Part shown: positions 22,699-32,807 of the stretch, piece by piece | Numbering within the stretch: position 1 is the first letter of the stretch | How the letters are laid out: every line of letters starts with the position of its first letter | Assembly: GCA_948144175.1 (NCBI GenBank) | Contig: CANXME010000562.1 | Coordinates: 26,887-90,886, forward strand | Length of the DNA: 64,000 nucleotides | DNA from: Closterium sp. NIES-65 | Taxonomy: Eukaryota; Streptophyta; Zygnematophyceae; Desmidiales; Closteriaceae | Direction: 5' to 3' | The notes under the pieces: generated by a model | The model's database searches: none | The model's input: only the letters and a program-made list of their open reading frames with translations | What the model was told of the DNA's origin: nothing | Translations under genes and position numbers: made by a program

Positions 22699-25600
22699 GG
22701 CAGAAGAAGCAGATGAGTGTTCCTGCCCCTGAAGCTGTTCCTGTCCATGTTCGTGTCCCAGCCCCTCGCCCTCCCCCTCAACAGCCGCCGATGGAAAGCT
22801 AAAGCTACTTCGTGCCTGTGCCTGTGCCTGTGCCTCCCTCTCAGAGGACAGTGATGGGTTTTGAGGCGTCTGAGACGTCTGAAGTATCTCACTACGCAAC
22901 GGAAAGCTACAGGAGACCGGGCGGCACAGCCAGGAGGGCGGCAGCGCCACGCCAGCTGTCACCTCGTGAGTGGCCAGATCCCATGCCGCTCGAACCGAGC
23001 CAATGAGAGCGCTTCCAGCCTTTGCCACGTGTCCTGCCAGGGCCTTTTGAGTCTGCCCATTTGTGAGGTTCCACCACATGTGTGCATAGGCCTGATGGGA
23101 ATTGAGGGGGGGGGGGGGGGGGGGGGGGGGGGGTGCCGAGAGATTAAGAGGGGTGGATGAGGGGGATTGGATAAGTCACTAGCTTCCAATGCTGTCTCCC
23201 CATTGGAGGGTTCCCCCACATGTGCGCATAGGCCTGATGGGGTGTGGGGTTGCAGAGGAAAGGGGGTGTCGAATGGGTATTCACAGAGTACGAAGGGTGA
23301 ATGGGGTGAGTCCTGTCAGGGCATTCTGAGTCGTCCCATTGGTGAGGTTCCACCACATGTGGGCATAGGCCTGTTAGGGAGGGGGAGTGTAGAAATCACG
23401 AGGCACAGATGCGTTTGGAGGGGTTTAGATACGTTGTGCGTGCACTCCTGATGCAGTCTCCCCATTGGTGAGGTTCCACCACATGTGGGCATAGGCCTGT
23501 TAGGGAGCACGGAGGAAGCGGGACGAATGGGTATTCACAGAGTACGAAGGGTGAATGGGGTGAGTCCTGTCAGGGCCTTTTGAGTCGTCCCATTGGTGAG
23601 GTTCCACCACATGTGGGCATATGCCTGATGGGAAGGGAGAGGGCGCGGAGAGAGAATTACAAAGTGGGCACCAGGGGGGCCACATAAGCCCCAGCTCTTC
23701 TGCTGCCTTCAAGTCGCCCTGTTGGTGAGGCTCCACCACTTGTGGGCATAGGCCTGAACGGAAGGGCGGCTGTGGGTGCAGAAAACGCGAGATACAGATG
23801 GGTTTGGAGGGGTTTAGATACGTTGTGTACTCCTGATGCCGCCTCCCCATCCACCACATCTGGGCTTAGGCTTGATTGGGGGTCGCTAAGGAAGAGGGAA
23901 GTGTGTGTGTTTGTTTGTTTCTCTCACTTGGTTCAACCAATAACGCCCAACAGCTAAGCAAACTCTGCAGCTTACCATTGGGAATTTAGCAGATTGCTTT
24001 TGTTTTGTTTTGATTTTTTTTCTATTACACCACTTTTCCCAAACCAAGTGACATGATGTGTCCAGACAGGAGCAAGGGACATAGACAGGGCATACCTGGT
24101 TTATCCTCCTTATAAGCTCGTACTCCGCCCACTTATTGCTGCGCTCGTCATTGAAACCCTTGATTCGCTCCCACTGCTGCAGCACTCTGCGATTCGTGGC
24201 TCCTGCTGCTGCCACCTCACTGCAATGGGGGATAATTACCGACAAAAGAAGTACAATGGGGCAAGATGGAAAGAGGTGATTGCATCATCCGCCGATAGAC
24301 TTGCTGCAGCAGCCGGGATGGAGCAGAGGCTGGACTGATGAGAATTCTCAGAAGCAGCCGGGATGGGACAGACAGAGGCAGGACTTGTCACTTGTACTAT
24401 GTCCCACCACCCGCCTTGACATGACAGTCGCCTTTCTGCTGCTTGAAGCACCCTCAGCTCTGCCTCTCCCACAGCTATCCCCAACCCCACAATTTCAAGC
24501 CACTCACCTCCGCACTCTCACTCACCCACTTTCACAATATGCACTCTATCACCTAGAAAGGCATATTTCCGCAGCTTGAAACACCTGCCGCTCTGCCTCT
24601 CCCACAGCTGTCCCCAACCCAAGCACGTCTATGTGCGTGTGCCCGTAATTTGCATGCGCTCTCACCTTGACAACCGTTTCTCCGTTGCCTGAAGCACTTG
24701 CAACTCTGCCTCTGCCACAGCTATCCCCAACTCCACATCCTCCAGCCTCTCACCTCCGCACTCCCGCCCACCTTCACATAGTATAGAATATGCCAATATC
24801 CCACCTTGATAGTCGCTTCTCCGCTGCTTGCAGCACCCTCAACTCTGCCTCCGCCATAGCTATCCCCAACTCCAACTCACCTATCCATGTGTACGTGATT
24901 TGCATGCGTGAGTGCGCTATCCCACCTTGATAGTCGTTTCTCCGCTGCTTGAAGCACCCTCAACTCTGCCTCCGCCATAGCTATCCCCAACTCCACATCC
25001 TCCTCACCACCCACTCCCTCCTCCCCTCCCTCCTCCTCTCCCTCCTCCCCTCCCTCCACCTCTCCCTCCTCGCCTCCCTCCTCCCCCCTCTTCCCTGCCC
25101 CGTCTCTGTCCCGTCTGTTAGATTGATCACTGGTCCTCCTTTCCACCTCCAGCCTCACTGCGTCAGCTCTCTTCCTCAGCACTTGCGTCTGCAGGCACAG
25201 GTCGCGATACTCCTTCTGCCAGAGGGGACGTAGAGGGAGTGAGAGAGAAAGGAGGGAGTGAGCGTGTTTGCTTCAGCAGCGGTCCTCCTTTCCACCTCCA
25301 GCCTCACTGCGTCAGCTCTCTTTCGGAGCACTTGCGTCTGCAGGCACAGGTCGCGATACTCCTTCTGGCAGAGGGGCCAAAGAGAGGGAGAAACGGAGGG
25401 ACAAGGGGGAAGAAACGTCTCTTACTCAGCACTTGCGTCTGCAGGCACAGGCCGCGGTACTCCTTCTGCCAGAGGGCAATGGAGAGAAAGAGCGAGGGAG
25501 AGGGAGAAACGGAAGGACAAGGGGGGAGAAACGATGGCCGCTGTGTTCCTTCTCAGCACCTGCGTCTGCAGGCAGGTCACCGTACTCCTTCTGGCAGAGG

Positions 25601-28600
25601 GACATCGAGAGAGGGAGTGAGGGAGGGAGCGAGGGAGGGAGTGAGAGAGGGATGGGAAGGGAGAAGGGAGCCTCGGCTGTCCTTTTCAGCACCTGCGTCT
25701 GCAGGCACAGGTCGCGATACTCCTGACAGAAGGAATCGGGGGGGGTGAGAGAGGGAGGGAGTGAGCCTACTTGCTTCAGCAGAGGTCCTCCTTTCCACAT
25801 CCAGCCTCACTGCCTCACTGCCTTCTTTTGGAGCACTTGAGTCTGCAGGCGCAGGTCGCGATACTCCTTCTGGCAGAGGGAGCATAGAGAGAGGGAGGGA
25901 GGGAGTGAGGGAGGGAGTGGGGGAGGAAGTGAGAGAGGGGTGGGGAGGGAGAAAGGGGGCCTCGGCTCTCCTTTTCAGCACCTGAGTCTGCAGGCACAGG
26001 TCGCGATACTCCTTCTGGCAGGCGGAAAAGGGAAGCCGCAGGATAGGAACGTAAGATAACGAAAGGGTGTCTGCATCACGGAAAGCAAGGGCACGAGTAG
26101 AGAAAGACTCTCCTCTGGCGGCTTCGGCTCTCCTTTTCAGCACCTGAGTCTGCAGGCACAGGTCGCGCTACTCCTTCTGCAAGAGGGAAAGGGGTTGTTG
26201 CAGAGTAGGAAGGTCAAAAATACTTTTGAGGCGCCTCAAAAGTCCCACTACTCCTTCTGCAAGAGGGAAAGGGGTTGTCGCAGAGTAGGAAGGTCAAAAA
26301 TACTTTTGAGGCGCCTCAAAAGTCCCACTACTCCTTCTGCAAGAGGGAAAGGGGTTGTCGCAGAGTAGGAAGGTAAAAAAAAGCGGAAGGACGTTTGTAA
26401 TGAAGGATGCAGATAACGAAAGGACGCTTCATCAGCATCTAGCCATCGACCAACACACTTGCCCTTCTCACCTGCCTCGCCAGCACCAGCTCCTGTGTTG
26501 ACTGCAGCGCCTGGTGCTGCTGACTCAGTGCAGTAGCAGTGAGATCTACTCACCCACACCCACCCATCGACCAACACACTTGCCCTTCTCACCTGCCTCG
26601 CCAGCACCAGCTCCTGTGTTGAGTGCGGTGCCGGTCGCTGCTGACTCGCCCCAGCCCTTGCTCCTCGCCCTGTGCTGCCACCAACCCCAGCAGCAGCAGC
26701 AGTGGCAGCAGCAGCAGCAGTGGCAGCAGCAGCACCACCACCATCTGCACCTGCCTCTCTTACCTGTCTCGCCAGCACCAGCTCTTGTGTAGACTGTGGC
26801 CCCTGGCGCTGCTGAATCGCCCCAGCCCTTGCTCCTCGCCCTGTGTAAACATCGAGAGGTAAACTTCCTTTTCACACTCTTACCTGTCTCGCCAGCACCA
26901 GCTCCTGTGTAGACTGTGGCCCCTGGCGCTGCTGACTCAGTGCAGTAGCAGTGAGATCTACTCACCCACACCCACCCATCGACCAACACACTTGCCCTTC
27001 TCACCTGCCTCGCCAGCACCAGCTCCTGTGTTGAGTGCGGTGCCGGTCGCTGCTGACTCGCCCCAGCCCTTGCTCCTCGCCCTGTGCTGCCACCAACCCC
27101 AGCAGCAGCAGCAGTGGCAGCAGCAGCACCACCACCATCTGCACCTGCCTCTCTTACCTGTCTCGCCAGCACCAGCTCTTGTGTAGACTGTGGCCCCTGG
27201 CGCTGCTGAATCGCCCCAGCCCTTGCTCCTCGCCCTGTGTAAACATCGAGAGGTAAACTTCCTTTTCACACTCTTACCTGTCTCGCCAGCACCAGCTCCT
27301 GTGTAGACTGTGGCCCCTGGCGCTGCTGACTCAGTGCAGTAGCAGTGAGATCTACTCACCCACACCCACCCATCGACCAACACACTTGCCCTTCTCACCT
27401 GTCTCGCCAGCAGCAGCTCCTGTGTAGACTGCGGCCCCTGGCGCAGCTGACTCAGAAAAGCACCTGCCTTGCCTTGCCATGCTCTCACGCTTACCTGTCT
27501 CGCCAGCACCAGCTCCTGTGTAGACTGCGGTCCCTGGCGCAGCTGACTCGCCCCAGCCCTTGCTCCTCGCCCTGTGCTCCCACCAGCCCCAGCAGCAGCA
27601 GCAGCAGTAGCAGCAGCAGCAGCACCACCGTCACCACCGTCAGCAGATGAGAATGATGCATGCTTTGCTGCCTTGCGCAAAAGGTGCTTTGACGTGCCAC
27701 CACCACTGCCGCTGCGGTTGTCACTGCCACCAGTCATCCCAGCCGTACTTCCCCTACTCGCACTGAGAGGCGCCTTGGTTGGAGTGGTCAGTCTGGTGAT
27801 AAGCAAGGAAAGGGAGGAGCAGAGAGGGGCTGAGGTGGCTAATCTGGTGATAAGCAAGGGAAGGGAGGAACAGAGAGGGGTTGGGGTGGTCAGTCTGGTG
27901 ATAAGCAAGGGAAGGGAGGAAGGTAGCGAGGCTGGGAACACGACACTGCCACCAGTCAGCCCTCCCGTTCCTCCCCCACTCGCACTGAGAGGCGCCTTGG
28001 TTGGGGTGGCCAGTCTGGTGATAAGCAAGGAAAGGGAGGAGCAGAGAGGGGTTGAGGTGGCCAGTCTGGTGATAAGCAAGGGAAGGGAGGAACAGAGAGG
28101 GGTTGAGGTGGCCAGTCTGGTGATAAGCAAGGGAAGGGAGGAGCAGAGAGGGGTTGAGGTGGCCAGTCTGGTGATAAGCAAGGGAAGGGAGGAGCAGAGA
28201 GGGGTTGGGGTGGCCAGTCTGGTGATAAGCAAGGGAAGGGAGGAGCAGAGAGGGGTTGAGGTGGCCAGTCTGGTGATAAGCAAGGGAAGGGAGGAACAGA
28301 GAGGGGTTGAGGTGGCCAGTCTGGTGATAAGCAAGGAAAGGGAGGAACAGAGAGGGGTTGAGGTGGCCAGTCTGGTGATAAGCAAGGGAAGGGAGGAGCA
28401 GAGAGGGGTTGAGGTGGCCAGTCTGGTGATAAGCAAGGGAAGGGAGGAACAGAGAGGGGTTGAGGTGGCCAGTCTGGTGATAAGCAAGGGAAGGGAGGAG
28501 CAGAGAGGGGTTGAGGTGGCAAGTCTGGTGATAAGCAAGGGAAGGGAGGAACAGAGAGGGGTTGAGGTGGCCAGTCTGGTGATAAGCAAGGGAAGGGAGG

Positions 28601-31600
28601 AGCAGAGAGGGGTTGAGGTGGCCAGTCTGGTGATAAGCAAGGGAAGGGAGGAAGGTAGCGAGGCTGGGAACACGACACTGCCACCAGTCAGCCCTCCCGT
28701 TCCTCCCCCACTCGCACTGAGAGGCGCCTTGGTTGGGGTGGCCAGTCTGGTGATAAGCAAGGAAAGGGAGGAGCAGAGAGGGGTTGAGGTGGCCAGTCTG
28801 GTGATAAGCAAGGGAAGGGAGGAACAGAGAGGGGTTGGGGTGGTCAGTCTGGTGATAAGCAAGGGAAGGGAGGAAGGTAGCGAGGCTGGGAGCACGACAC
28901 TGCCACCAGTCAGCCCTCCCGTTCCTCCCCCACTCGCACTGAGAGGCGCCTTGGTTGGGGTGGCCAGTCTGGTGATAAGCAAGGAAAGGGAGGAGCAGAG
29001 AGGGGTTGGGGTGGCCAGTCTGGTGATAAGCAAGGAAAGGGAGGAGCAGAGAGGGGTTGAGGTGGCCAGTCTGGTGATAAGCAAGGGAAGGGAGGAGCAG
29101 AGAGGGGTTGAGGTGGCCAGTCTGGTGATAGTAAGCACGCAAGGGTGGGGAAGGAAGAGAGAGGTTGGGAACACGAGTGCTGTCGACACTGCCACCAGTC
29201 ATCCCTTCCCTTTCTCCCCCACTCGCACTGAGAGGCGCCTTTTGAGTTGGGAAGGAAGAGACAAGGATGATAACTTGTGAGAAGCCCCCAATGCACTTGT
29301 CCTAGTCTTGTCCCTTCGTCCTCCACTCCACATCTCTCCACACACACTCCCTCCACCTCTCTCCACACACACTCCCTCCACCTCTCTCCACACACACTCC
29401 CTCCGAATCTCCTCCGCCTTCCTCCCTACAGCACTCTGCAGCAGCACCACCACACCAACCTTCCCTGAAACCCAAACTTTCCACACACAAACAGACTCAA
29501 CTCCACTTACCCCAGTGACCAGTCTTGTGCCTTCCTCCTCCACATCCGTTCCCACACATTCTCTCTTTACCTCCTCCACCTTCCTCACCACAGCACCCTG
29601 CAACCCAAACTTTCCACGCACAAACAGACTCTCCTCCACTCCACTTACCCCAGTGACCAGTCTTGTGCCTTCCTCCTCCACATCCGTTCCCACACATTCT
29701 CTCTTTACCTCCTCCACCTTCCCCCCTACAGCATCCCAACTACCCTTCACCCTCATCCCTAATGCACTTACCCCAGTCTCGTTCCCTCCTCCTCCAAATC
29801 AGTCCACGCACACTCCCTCCGAATCTCCTCAGCTTCCTCTCCACGGCACCCTGCAGCACCACGTACCTACCCCCTGGAACCACTGCATATCCCCCACTTA
29901 CCCTAATCTCGTTCCTTCTTCCTCCACATCTGTCCCTGCACACTCCCTCCTTATCTCCTCCGCCTTCCTCTCCACAGCACCCTGCAGCACCGCCACCAAC
30001 CCCTCCGGATGAAGCCTCGCGCGTTCTAAAAAGCCTCTCACCGGCAGCTCGCTCCATTCTATAGGCGCCAGATCAGCCAAGCCTCCAGGGAAAGAGAGGA
30101 GAAAAGAGTCGGCGGGGGTAGCAGGAGCAGCAGAGGCGGCAGAAGTACCAGCAGTAGCTGCTGCTATGCTGTTCCTACCTGCTGCTGCTGCCGTTGCAGC
30201 GTTAGCAGCAGCAGGCACATTACTATTAGCAGCATGAGAGGGATAAATTGTAACTGCTGCAAGGGAGGAAATGGCACTCGTGTGTTGGCCTGGCTGGGGG
30301 GCAGCAGCAGCACCAGCACCAGCAGCGGCACCAGCAGCAACAGCAGCAGTAGCAGAGGCACCAGCAGCAGCAGCAGCGGTAGCAGCGGCACCAGCAGCAG
30401 CACCAGCAGCAGCACCAGTAGCCGTACCAGCAGCAGCAGCAGGGGGGGAGTGAATGGCATCAGACAGCCGCGCCTGCAGAAACATCTGCAGGAGAGAAAG
30501 AGCCTCATCCGTTTCAGCAGCCGTGGGGAGAGAAGCTGCAGGCTCCGCTGCTGCTGCTGCTGCTGCTGCTGCTACTGCGGTTCCTGCTGCTGCTGTGGCT
30601 GTTGTTGTGGCTGCTGCCGGTGCTGCTGCCATTCCTGCTGTTCTGGATCCTCGTGTTGTAGCAGCAGAAGCGGCAAGAGCAGGTGAAATGCGAGCCTTGC
30701 AGTCACTCAGGCCATGGTTCCCAGCCCCCAGGTACGCCCGGAATCCGTTGATTTGCAGCGAATGCGCGTGAAGCACTGCCGCCCTCGCCCTGCCAGTTGT
30801 ATGGGGTTACAGTGTTACAAATGAGGAAAAATCGTGAGACTTGAAGTCACAAAGACCCCGGTTCCCAGCCTCCAGGTAGGTTCCGAAGCCGTTGACTTGC
30901 AGCGAATGCGCGTCAAGCACCGCCGCCCTCGCCCTGCCAGTTGTATGGGGTTACAGTGTTACAAATGAGCAGAAATTGTGAGACTTGAAGTCACAAAGAT
31001 CCCATTGACGCTCGGAAGCCATTGACTTGCAACGGATGAGCGTGAAGCACCGCTGCCCTCGCCCTGCCACGTGTGTTACAGTGTTACAGTGTTGTGCAAC
31101 AAGAGGAACACACATTTGAGCATTCTCAAAAAGCTGACTTCCGAGTAGACTCAAATATCGCGGAGTTACAGTGTTGCACATGAGGAGCAAAACATTTTAA
31201 AGCATTCTCAAAACTTTCCTCGCCCTTCAACAGGCGTGCTACGGGGTTTCAGAGCTGCGCATCACAAAGAAAACCATGTGGGAAAACGGGAGGTGCGACC
31301 AGCATCGCACAGCAATTAATTCACTCACAACACACACCTTATCGACGAAGCCTCCTCGTCCATCTGCGTGCTCTGCGCTGACAGCGATTCGACATCGCGC
31401 GCTTTAACGTGCACGGATCGCTCACAACACACACCTCACAGCCGAAGCCTGCTTGTCCATGGCTGTGCTCTGCGCGGACAGCGACTCGACATCGCGCGCC
31501 TTCGAGTGCACCGATCGTTCCGGCGACACTACCGCCTGCTGCTCCTGCTGCTGTCTTCGTTCTACTGTTTGAGTCACTACTGTCTGCTGCTGCTGTCTTT

Positions 31601-32046
31601 TCCCGCATTGCTTCATCCCTCCCACAGAAACCTCACCTTATCGCTGAGGCCTGCTCGTCCATCTGCGTGCTCTGCGCTGACAGCGACTCCACATCGCGCG
31701 CTTTAGCATGCACAGATCGCTCGAGCGACACCACCGCCTGCTGCTCCCGCTGCAGTCGCTCCGCCGCTTGCGCCTTCCGCTCGCGCGCATCCCTCTCCCG
31801 CTCCTCCTGCGCCCGCTCCTGCTCTCGTCGTTCGCGCAGTTCCCGCTCCGCCGCCTGCTCCGCGGTCTCCGGGGGTAGCCTTTCCCCCGAACCCAGATTT
31901 CCGCCAGCAGTTGCGCGGCTGGGCCCGCTTCCCCTGGATCCGACCCCGCGTTGCGCTTGCGGGGGAACAGATCCGCGCGGATACGCCCCGCGGGAAGGCT
32001 GGGATGCGGCTGTGTAGGTTTGTCTGCGAATTCTCGGATCCGCCAT
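20224..32046 (-). CDS. AUG5: HAUS augmin-like complex subunit 5
   Basis: Subunit of the augmin complex, which recruits gamma-tubulin to microtubules for branching nucleation. Eight exons join in frame: 32046-31637, 30789-29902, 27792-27495, 25215-24926, 24219-24096, 23091-22058, 21098-20966, 20343-20224, giving about 1098 aa. Similarity to plant AUG5 is collinear. The clearest part is the C-terminus, SEWLPQLAQLQGQARQLVSR followed by HWWKQPALGIIPWVTVEGRS, matching the plant pattern of WLPEL then EWWEQPA and DWVTVDG. Other matching blocks are LHPEGLVAVLQGAVERKAEE and RRVLQQWERIKGFNDERSNK. Long Ala-, Ser- and Glu-rich inserts explain the length compared with about 800 aa in land plants. The N-terminal calponin-homology-like domain of AUG5 is not seen; the model starts in a charged coiled coil after MADPRIRRQ. 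Nearly every intron is filled with copies of the adjacent exon edges. Confidence 0.72.
20540..20900 (-). repeat. Copies of AUG5 exon 7 end
   Basis: Three decayed copies of the 3' half of exon 7 with its donor (SEWLPQLAQLQG to ASEL, then GTGAGT) lie at about 20540-20630, 20665-20745 and 20820-20900, downstream of the exon used in the model. Each still reads in the same frame and keeps a donor-like GTGAGT. Confidence 0.8.
21105..21372 (-). repeat. Copies of AUG5 exon 7 start (about 130 bp units)
   Basis: Two further copies of the exon 7 acceptor region (LAGLQQQAEQQHMEVLSEW) lie upstream of the exon used, each preceded by the same purine-rich spacer on the plus strand (GGGATGGGAAAAAGG). Confidence 0.8.
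21490..21970 (-). repeat. 94-bp array carrying the palindrome at each junction (5 copies)
   Basis: The unit is a piece of the exon 7 acceptor side plus a palindrome with 12-base arms, GTGACTTTTGAG and its complement, around CCGA (21496-21523). The palindromes recur every 94 bp at 21496, 21590, 21684, 21778 and 21872. Copies differ by only a few bases. Confidence 0.92.
22637..22696. repeat. CAG/CTG microsatellite in AUG5 exon 6
   Basis: About 20 CAG units on the plus strand, read as poly-Ala (GCT) in the AUG5 frame. It is part of the low-complexity insert in exon 6. Confidence 0.85.
23106..23133 (-). repeat. G28 run, serving as polypyrimidine tract of AUG5 intron 5
   Basis: 28 uninterrupted G on the plus strand, C28 on the gene strand, ending 11 bases before the CAG acceptor of exon 6 (23092-23094). 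Confidence 0.8.
23195..23885 (-). repeat. Six copies of AUG5 exon 6 start
   Basis: Imperfect units of roughly 120-140 bp that carry the acceptor CAG and the exon start AYAHMWWNLTNG. Copies lie near 23205, 23330, 23465, 23585, 23715 and 23845, all upstream of the exon used (23091). Confidence 0.82.
24380..24865 (-). repeat. Copies of AUG5 exon 4 end
   Basis: Four decayed copies of GIAMAEAELRVLQAAEKRLS with a donor-like end lie at about 24400-24490, 24565-24620, 24665-24745 and 24805-24865, downstream of exon 4. Confidence 0.78.
25260..26350 (-). repeat. Copies of AUG5 exon 4 start with two palindromes
   Basis: At least seven copies of the acceptor plus KEYRDLCLQTQVLKRRAEA lie between 25310 and 26180, separated by purine-rich spacers. 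At 26222-26243 and 26302-26323 an 80 bp unit carries a perfect 22 bp palindrome (arms ACTTTTGAGGC). Confidence 0.85.
26455..27450 (-). repeat. Copies of AUG5 exon 3 end
   Basis: About eight copies of the exon 3 end (STQELVLARQ, then a GTAAG- or GTGAG-type donor) with parts of the Ala-rich stretch before it. The segments at 26540-26940 and 26950-27330 are near-identical larger repeats. Confidence 0.85.
27780..29150 (-). repeat. 51-bp minisatellite built from the AUG5 exon 3 acceptor
   Basis: More than 20 units of 51 bp. On the gene strand each is a pyrimidine-rich tract followed by CTTATCACCAG, the acceptor used for exon 3 in the model. Copies of the exon 3 start (GGCGCCTCTCAGTGCGAGT) are interspersed near 27940, 28670 and 28905, with another near 29200. 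Because 51 is a multiple of three, long open frames exist on both strands; these are not genes. Confidence 0.88.
29285..29860 (-). repeat. Copies of AUG5 exon 2 end
   Basis: Four copies of VERKAEEIRRECVGTDVEEE with the donor region, near 29290-29440, 29500-29600, 29640-29740 and 29765-29850, downstream of exon 2. Confidence 0.8.
30840..31095 (-). repeat. Two copies of AUG5 exon 2 start
   Basis: Units of about 120 bp with the acceptor (CTGGCAGGGCGAGGGCGG on the gene strand) and the exon start reading LQVNGFGTYLEAGN. Upstream, near 31100-31160, a degenerate palindrome lies between two copies of a TTACAGTGTTG segment. Confidence 0.78.
31335..31550 (-). repeat. Two copies of AUG5 exon 1 end
   Basis: 31338-31410 and 31434-31545 repeat the exon 1 end (ERSVHAKARDVESLSAQST) with donors GTGTGTG in place of GTGAGG. 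Both remain open in the same frame. Confidence 0.85.
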
Positions 32047-32807
32047 GTTACAGGCTAAGACTAAAAAGCTGATACGAACCTACTACTCTTGGATCATACA
32101 GCGCGAAGACGGTGGGAAAGACGAAATAGTTCAGGATTCGTTCACCGCATGTTAGCCTCAGATCAAGCTCCTCAAGTTGCCTTGAGTTTATTTTGCGTTG
32201 CTGAGTGCTTGTCAAATGCTTAGAGTCTGGGAATTCTTCTGACATGGCCCTAAGCCGAGGGGAGTGGGGGAGGGCAGGGCATGCAGGGCTTGTGATGAGA
32301 GTATCGAGCTTACGAACAATAATGATTTCGTGATGCGGGAAGCGAAGCTGCACATCTTCGCATTTTCTGCGGCTCGGCATTTTCAAGGGCCAGTTACAGA
32401 CGTTGTTTCTGGCGGGAATCCAGTTGAGTGGGATGGAACTTGTAACCCCCAACCAGGCGAACCTAAAGAAGTTCGCGAGGCTGATATTGGTTTCAAAAAT
32501 TGCACACTTTACTCGGTTCTGTGAGGTATGTGCTGTTTCAAACCGGTTGGAAGTTAAATTCATGTGAGTTACTATTGAGGCAATGTTTCAGCAGTATCCA
32601 AGCATGGCCTCCTAATTTCAAGAGGGTTCTAAAGTGGGACAAGGAACTGTGCTGAGAATTGTTTGAGATAGGTACATCCTACGACCAGTCCCTTAGTCAG
32701 GTCCTTGTACTCGAGCATGGTAGCGCATGGTATTGCAAACGGCGATGCGTTTTCGCATGAACGTTTAGCTGACTGAAGGGTAGCGTAAAGGCGACGTCGT
32801 ACGACAG
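32047..32807. promoter_or_regulatory. Divergent promoter region AUG5 / MNMA
   Basis: 761 bp between the two divergent start codons. The minus strand has an open frame (32563-32048) directly before the AUG5 start, which I could not match to the missing N-terminal domain, so it is probably 5' UTR. No exon-edge copies are present here. Confidence 0.5.

Noticed and set aside
26958-29280. Long open frames on both strands (745, 568, 482 and 242 codons)
   Set aside because: They are the 51 bp minisatellite read in several frames; only 27792-27495 on the minus strand belongs to a gene (AUG5 exon 3).
32048-32563. 171-codon minus-strand frame before AUG5
   Set aside because: I tried to match it to the missing AUG5 N-terminal domain and could not; it is kept as probable 5' UTR.
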